A stretch of DNA of 8,513 nucleotides from Acidimicrobiia bacterium (GTDB taxonomy: Bacteria; Actinomycetota; Acidimicrobiia; Acidimicrobiales; Iamiaceae). The position numbers and the translations under genes are program-made. Of the stretch, positions 6,101 to 8,513 are shown in pieces (position 1 is the first letter of the stretch; each line of letters begins with the position of its first letter). The stretch covers positions 1 to 8,513 of the forward strand of contig JAFBAD010000086.1 in NCBI GenBank assembly GCA_019247975.1. The letters are read 5' to 3'. The notes beneath the pieces are model-generated. The model was not told the DNA's origin and did not search any database. It worked only from the letters and a program-made list of their open reading frames with translations.

Positions 6101-6173
6101 GCGCCAGCAGCGCCACCAGCGGCGCGGCGACGATGGCGATGAGCTTGGTGCGGATCCTGACCTTGTCGAACAC
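3159..6173 (-). CDS. cvnA: Nitrate/nitrite-sensing-type histidine kinase (CvnA type)
   Basis: The 1004-residue product is the membrane sensor of the conservon. In order it has an N-terminal helix (about 11-31), an extracytoplasmic all-helical region (about 32-318) of the NIT type, a second helix (about 319-340), a HAMP-like linker beginning SSITRPLASL (341-350), and a long helical dimerisation segment. In that segment FKLDHMATRMRRNAESLLVLAG (463-484) offers His467 as the likely phospho-acceptor. The ATPase domain shows an N box ELMENATHFSPP (538-549), G1 DHGIGM (571-576) and a closing segment SLGFIVIGRLAARVGVSVRL (601-620). Residues from about 640 to the end look disordered: Ala/Pro/Glu-rich and acidic at first, then a Gly/Asn repeat (855-871), then basic stretches and a final amphipathic element SPEEVRAMLSRFRTGQQ (958-974). 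In conservons this protein senses a signal and acts through CvnB, CvnC and CvnD; no response regulator gene is adjacent. The start is GTG at 6173 with GGAAG (6183-6179) five bases before it. The stop overlaps the cvnB start by one base. Confidence 0.95.
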   Translation of the reverse strand: MFDKVRIRTKLIAIVAAPLVALLALVGLGVVQRRADAAQASRDAHRIEVTDAAATLAHEMQSETIATVAYLGGREDIRPDKVASHRRDTDRAIKDYRQAVRGVSDLQQTDEGAIQSLDSQLDFLSGLRDQVDQKETDWSEISGQYFIVDDAIQGVIAAFGAGISDPDFAAQARSLGGLASLASASAREGAIFTGVLSEGSFSDQQRNGKNVTGEDLRAKYDDAVETAKVQLAVYNAQASADARTVLRNKLSGPAVDVIQAARDAAPKSAFGERITIDPTLYRRATLQQLDVLRGVETTQARSLIDAAQSQVDSSTRAAQFFLILAICITLMAIVIAGIVSSSITRPLASLTEAVDQVATQQLPRLVESLRNPAEDDVKLVADSVTDIEPGGGVELEHLGQAVTAIQHVAVEVATEQAALLRKGIGDMFVNLARRNQALLDRQIEYIDQLENDEEDPDRLDDLFKLDHMATRMRRNAESLLVLAGAEPARRRGRPVPLADVVRAALGEVEDYTRIDLLTLDDVLVKSGGALDVAHLLSELMENATHFSPPDTRVEIVGHRTRSEGYVVSVTDHGIGMTPDQMADANELLANPPLVGLAMSRSLGFIVIGRLAARVGVSVRLIPSPTGGVTAIVSLPSTVVEDTLPREELDAEPVEADAAAPAEEEAAPPWAAELGIWSTPDSLAEAVPVDSDVDYDEALASLVDEESVDEPAAMDEALDLDEDEGRARREHPSTWAAAPEPPRSGPQARPTAEPGDAPRNPDELPVRRPRGGAAPVETAASEPVGEVEPVAEVVEEPVHGGLFGAGEPSRSSAMPEPLLESSAPEPEPALTPLAKRPTAVDRPPTDGLFSTSPPTNGNGGNGNGNGGNGNGKGRTSEANGAAPAAPRLFGNTDRPPLPMPGTARVKTPQDAPETAEPTALSERTSAGLVRRTPRSIGANERPRPGGETPARGVTTTQRSPEEVRAMLSRFRTGQQQAAGARTERNPFDDPTTDAGNGADQPNEDL
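3166..3170 (-). promoter_or_regulatory. Ribosome binding site of cvnB inside the cvnA end
   Basis: GAGGA on the minus strand lies within the last codons of cvnA, six bases before the cvnB ATG (3159). It supports ATG over the in-frame GTG at 3162. Confidence 0.6.
3562..3611. repeat. 21-bp tandem repeat inside cvnA (Gly/Asn tract)
   Basis: Two exact 21-base units on the + strand (3562-3582 and 3583-3603, beginning TTGCCGTTCCCG) are followed by a third partial copy (TTGCCGTT, 3604-3611). On the coding strand they encode the Asn-Gly-rich stretch at about residues 855-871 of CvnA. The unit is a multiple of three, so changes in copy number would keep the frame and only lengthen or shorten the flexible linker. 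Confidence 0.85.
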
Positions 6174-6377
6174 TGGTGCTTCCGATCCGAGTGGTGCGGA
6201 GCGCAGCCAGCCCGATGGGAGCGACCGCCCCCGTGGGACATGGCCACGTGGGGTATCCGTCGGACGCGCCGCGACCGTTTCAAGGTCCTACGGACGATCG
6301 GAGCGGTCCTGGAGGGGATCAGCCCGGCAGGACCTGCACGTTGGCTACGCTGCGCCGGTCCTGAAGGGAGGACGTCC
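6174..6377. promoter_or_regulatory. Divergent promoter region between cvnA and the RDD-protein gene
   Basis: This 204-base gap separates two divergent genes and should hold both promoters. Toward the RDD gene, TACGCT (6346-6351) fits the actinobacterial TANNNT -10 pattern and would give a leader of about 20 bases. Toward cvnA, TTGAAA (6283-6278) and GGATAC (6258-6253), 19 bases apart, are a weak candidate pair. GGTCCT occurs three times on the + strand (6284, 6305, 6357) and once inverted (AGGACC, 6329-6334); two of the copies form a 7-bp inverted repeat GGTCCTG/CAGGACC. CCACGTGG (6244-6251) and GGACGTCC (6370-6377) are perfect 8-bp palindromes, the second partly overlapping the ribosome binding site. 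No small gene was evident in the gap. Confidence 0.5.
6364..6372 (+). promoter_or_regulatory. Strong ribosome binding site of the RDD-protein gene
   Basis: GAAGGGAGGA-type sequence (AAGGGAGGA at 6364-6372) lies five bases before ATG 6378. It fixes that start against the much longer open frame that extends upstream antisense to cvnA. Its last three bases belong to the palindrome GGACGTCC (6370-6377), which could mask the site. Confidence 0.8.
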
Positions 6378-6995
6378 ATGACCGATCAGCCTCCGGGCTC
6401 GGGTCCACCGCCTCCCGGTGGTGGTGCCCCCCCACCCCCACCCGGTGGTTCGTTCCCGCCACCGCCGCCTCCACCCCCTCCGCCTCCTGGGGGCATGCCC
6501 CCTGGTGGGATGCCGCCCGGCGGCATGCCGCCTTCCGGCGGTGGTCCGGTGGTGAGCCCCTACGGTCCGCTCGCCGAGTTCCAGGACCGCATCCTCTCGG
6601 GCGTCATCGACTTCCTCGCGCCCTGGATCGTCGGGTACATCCTCCAGCTGTTCAGCGGTGCGTTCGTGCCGTTCTCCGGTGACCGCGGTGGCCTCTACTT
6701 CGTCGGCAGCGGCGTGCAGCTCCTGGGCGTGGCCTGGGCGCTGTACAACGGCTACCTCGCCGGCCAGACCGGGCAGAGCATCGGCATGAAGCAGAGCAAC
6801 CTGCGCCTCGTCGGCGAGAACACCGGCCAGCCGATCGGCGGTGGGCAAGGCGTCCTCCGCAACCTGATCTGGGTCGTGGGCGGGTGCTGCTGCGGCATCC
6901 TCGTCCTGGTCGACGCGCTGTTCCCGCTCTGGGATCCGAAGAAGCAGACGCTCCGCGACAAGGTCGCCAAGAGCGTCGTCGTCAAGCTCGGCTGA
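6378..6995 (+). CDS. RDD-family membrane protein with proline/glycine-rich N-terminus
   Basis: The 205-residue product has two parts. Residues 1-62 are low-complexity: Pro/Gly runs, an unbroken run of eleven prolines (27-37), and PPGGM repeats (36-50). Residues 63-205 form an RDD domain with three hydrophobic segments (about 73-93, 107-128 and 161-181). The family residues are visible: Arg71 and Asp78 in RILSGVIDFL, then GQTGQSIGM (129-137) before NLRLVGENTG, and a final Asp in LRDKVAKSVVVK (192-203). A triple cysteine, GGCCCGIL (168-175), sits in the last helix. RDD proteins are small membrane proteins, a few linked to ion exchange or secretion, but most have no known role; the proline-rich arm is presumably cytoplasmic. 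The start is set by the strong ribosome binding site. It is divergent from cvnA and converges on gltD, so it is probably transcribed alone. A functional link with the conservon is only suggested by position. Confidence 0.9.
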   Translation: MTDQPPGSGPPPPGGGAPPPPPGGSFPPPPPPPPPPPGGMPPGGMPPGGMPPSGGGPVVSPYGPLAEFQDRILSGVIDFLAPWIVGYILQLFSGAFVPFSGDRGGLYFVGSGVQLLGVAWALYNGYLAGQTGQSIGMKQSNLRLVGENTGQPIGGGQGVLRNLIWVVGGCCCGILVLVDALFPLWDPKKQTLRDKVAKSVVVKLG

Positions 6996-7016
6996 TCCAG
7001 CCCGACCGCAACGCAT

Positions 7017-7044
7017 CGAGGCCCCGCCTTCGGGCGGGGCCTCG
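7017..7044. terminator. Hairpin terminator with cUUCGg loop between convergent genes
   Basis: A perfect 12-bp stem (7017-7028 with 7033-7044) is closed by a TTCG loop on a C-G pair, the exceptionally stable cUUCGg tetraloop when read from the + strand. It lies 21 bases after the RDD-gene stop and 18 bases beyond the gltD stop on the other strand, so it can serve both. There is no U tract; the stem (CGAGGCCCCGCC) is almost all GC. Confidence 0.87.
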
Positions 7045-7062
7045 TCGCGTGCGGAGCCGGTC

Positions 7063-8513
7063 CTACCGCTGTGGAGCGGCGGTGGGGACGATCGGCGCGT
7101 GGAGGTGGGTGTCGCCCTCGAGCCAGCGGTCGACCGCGGCGGCGCACGAGCGTCCCTCGGCGATCGCCCACACGATGAGGCTCTGACCGCGACCCATGTC
7201 GCCGGCCACGAACACGCCCTCGACGTTCGTGGCCCACTCGTCGTCGCGGGCGACGTTGCCCCGCTCGGTCAGCTCGACGCCGAGACCGTCGAGCAGCGGA
7301 CCCCGCTCGGGCCCGACGAAGCCCATGGCGAGGAGGACCAGCTCGCAGTCGAGGTCGAAGTCCGAGCCATCCACCTTCTCGAACCGCCCCTCGACCATCG
7401 ACACCTCATGGGCCCGCAGCGCCCGCACCCGGCCCTCCTCGTCCCCGAGGAAGCACTCGGTGTTGACCAAGAACACCCGCTCGCCGCCTTCTTCGTGGGC
7501 CGACGAGGTGCGGAACATGAGCGGCCACATCGGCCACGGGGTGGAGTCGGCCCGTCCCTCGGGCGGCCTCGGCATGATCTCGAACTGGTGGATCGACCGG
7601 GCGCCCTGGCGGTGCGCGGTGCCGAGGCAGTCGGCCCCGGTGTCGCCGCCGCCGATGATGACGACGTTCTTGCCCGCAGCGGTGATCGTCGGCTGCGGCA
7701 GGTCGCCCTGCTGCACCCGGTTGCCGATCGGCAGGTACTCCATCGCCTGGTGGATGCCGGCCAGCTCGCGGCCGGGGATCGGCAGGTCGCGGGCCTGGGT
7801 CGCGCCGCCGGTGAGGACGATCGCGTCGAAGTCCTCCTGCAGCTCGTCGGTCGTCACGTCGACACCGACGTCCACCGAAGCCCGGAACTCCGTGCCCTCC
7901 GCGATCATCTGCGCGATCCGCCGGTCGAGGTGGCGCTTCTCCATCTTGAACTCGGGGATGCCGTAGCGGAGCAAGCCACCGATGCGGTCGGCCCGCTCGA
8001 ACACGACGACCGTGTGACCGGCCCGGGTCAGCTGCTGCGCGGCCGCGAGGCCCGACGGGCCCGAGCCGACGACCGCGACCTGCTTGCCGGTCTGGCGCTT
8101 CGGCCGGACCGGCACCACCCAGCCCTCGGCCCAGGCCCGGTCGATGATCTCGACCTCGACCTGCTTGATGGTGACCGGGTCCTGGTTGATGCCGAGCACG
8201 CACGACGCCTCACAGGGCGCCGGGCACAGCCGGCCGGTGAACTCCGGGAAGTTGTTCGTCGCGTGCAGCCGCTCGATCGCGTCGCGCCAGCGGTCGCGGT
8301 AGACGAGGTCGTTCCAGTCGGGGATCAGGTTGCCGAGCGGGCACCCGTTGTTGCAGAACGGGATGCCGCAATCCATGCAGCGCGACGCCTGATCGCGCAG
8401 CTTCTCGGGCGCGAACGGCTCGTAGACCTCGCGCCAGTCCTTCAGCCGCACCGGCACCGGCCGCCGCGACGGCAGCGCGCGCCCGTGCTTCAGGAACCCC
8501 GTGACGTCACCCA
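7063..8513 (-). CDS. gltD: Glutamate synthase (NADPH) small subunit, GOGAT beta chain
   Basis: The protein has about 483 residues, the normal length. It oxidises NADPH on FAD and passes electrons to the large subunit GltB, which makes two glutamates from glutamine and 2-oxoglutarate in ammonium assimilation. Counting from the expected start, the N-terminal iron-sulfur ligands are C46, C49, C54 and C58 ([13 protein letters not shown]) and C97, C101 and C105 ([10 protein letters not shown]). The FAD site is [12 protein letters not shown] (148-159), the NADPH site is [12 protein letters not shown] (285-296), and the closing FAD contact is [18 protein letters not shown] (438-455). A GTG at 8457 would drop the conserved leader, but the frame stays open to the window edge and reads [20 protein letters not shown], the usual GltD beginning. 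The last two bases (8512-8513, TG on the minus strand) are therefore the end of the start codon, whose first base lies outside. gltB probably lies upstream, beyond the right edge. The stop is TAG at 7065-7063. Confidence 0.97.
   Translation of the reverse strand, partial: GDVTGFLKHGRALPSRRPVPVRLKDWREVYEPFAPEKLRDQASRCMDCGIPFCNNGCPLGNLIPDWNDLVYRDRWRDAIERLHATNNFPEFTGRLCPAPCEASCVLGINQDPVTIKQVEVEIIDRAWAEGWVVPVRPKRQTGKQVAVVGSGPSGLAAAQQLTRAGHTVVVFERADRIGGLLRYGIPEFKMEKRHLDRRIAQMIAEGTEFRASVDVGVDVTTDELQEDFDAIVLTGGATQARDLPIPGRELAGIHQAMEYLPIGNRVQQGDLPQPTITAAGKNVVIIGGGDTGADCLGTAHRQGARSIHQFEIMPRPPEGRADSTPWPMWPLMFRTSSAHEEGGERVFLVNTECFLGDEEGRVRALRAHEVSMVEGRFEKVDGSDFDLDCELVLLAMGFVGPERGPLLDGLGVELTERGNVARDDEWATNVEGVFVAGDMGRGQSLIVWAIAEGRSCAAAVDRWLEGDTHLHAPIVPTAAPQR

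Noticed and set aside
3153..6377. A very long + strand open frame running antisense to cvnA and in frame into the RDD gene
   Set aside because: It is explained by the codon bias of cvnA on the other strand. The translated part is Arg/Asp/Val/Gly-rich without domains, and the real gene in this frame begins at ATG 6378 behind a strong ribosome binding site.
6486..6545. Repeated PPGGM-coding units considered as a separate DNA repeat element
   Set aside because: The units differ at several third positions, so they are repeats at the protein level rather than a recent DNA duplication.
6345..7016. Minus strand open frame opposite the RDD gene
   Set aside because: The product is acidic and arginine-rich shadow sequence; the + strand carries the RDD motifs and membrane helices.

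Overview
The window is very GC-rich DNA, and every convincing reading frame is strongly biased to G or C at the third codon position. Together with a complete actinobacterial 'conservon' (histidine-kinase-like CvnA, roadblock CvnB, DUF742 CvnC, small GTPase CvnD), this points to an actinobacterial chromosome. I suspect the Acidimicrobiia branch, but that is inference from style and not proven by the sequence. No rRNA, tRNA, CRISPR array, transposase or phage gene was seen, and the region reads as ordinary core or regulatory chromosome.

Layout, left to right. The first 48 bases are the last codons of a + strand gene. They are followed by a perfect 20-bp-stem terminator hairpin (52-94). Almost touching the hairpin is a small two-helix membrane protein gene (about 104-388), and 11 bases later a ketosteroid-isomerase-like NTF2-fold enzyme (400-792) with all three expected catalytic residues. 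A second perfect hairpin (799-837) separates these + strand genes from a long minus strand block, which reads right to left. The block holds cvnA (6173-3159), cvnB (3159-2740), cvnC (2718-2365), cvnD (2384-1794), a 103-base gap with a nested inverted repeat, and a family 2 glycosyltransferase (1690-836). Divergent from cvnA is a + strand gene (6378-6995) for an RDD-family membrane protein with an extreme proline/glycine-rich N-terminus. A hairpin with a cUUCGg loop (7017-7044) separates it from convergent gltD (minus, 8513-7063), the NADPH-dependent glutamate synthase small subunit. Only the first base of the gltD start codon lies beyond the window edge.

How the genes work together. CvnA, CvnB, CvnC and CvnD are tightly coupled: A and B overlap as TGATG, B and C are 21 bases apart, and C and D overlap by 20 bases. 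They are expected to form a membrane-associated signalling complex resembling a bacterial G-protein-coupled receptor. CvnA would sense a signal with its nitrate/nitrite-sensing-type extracytoplasmic domain, with CvnB and CvnC bridging to the GTPase CvnD. The output is not known. The glycosyltransferase downstream and the RDD protein divergent to cvnA are positional neighbours only. gltD belongs to ammonium assimilation and probably follows gltB off the right edge.

The longest stretch without a gene is 204 bases (6174-6377, the divergent promoter region). The most interesting points are the terminator fused to a possible leaderless promoter at 52-106, the nested inverted repeat at 1723-1773, the very long disordered tail of CvnA with a 21-bp tandem repeat, and repeated GGTCCT motifs in the divergent promoter region. 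I did not find a convincing wholly new system.
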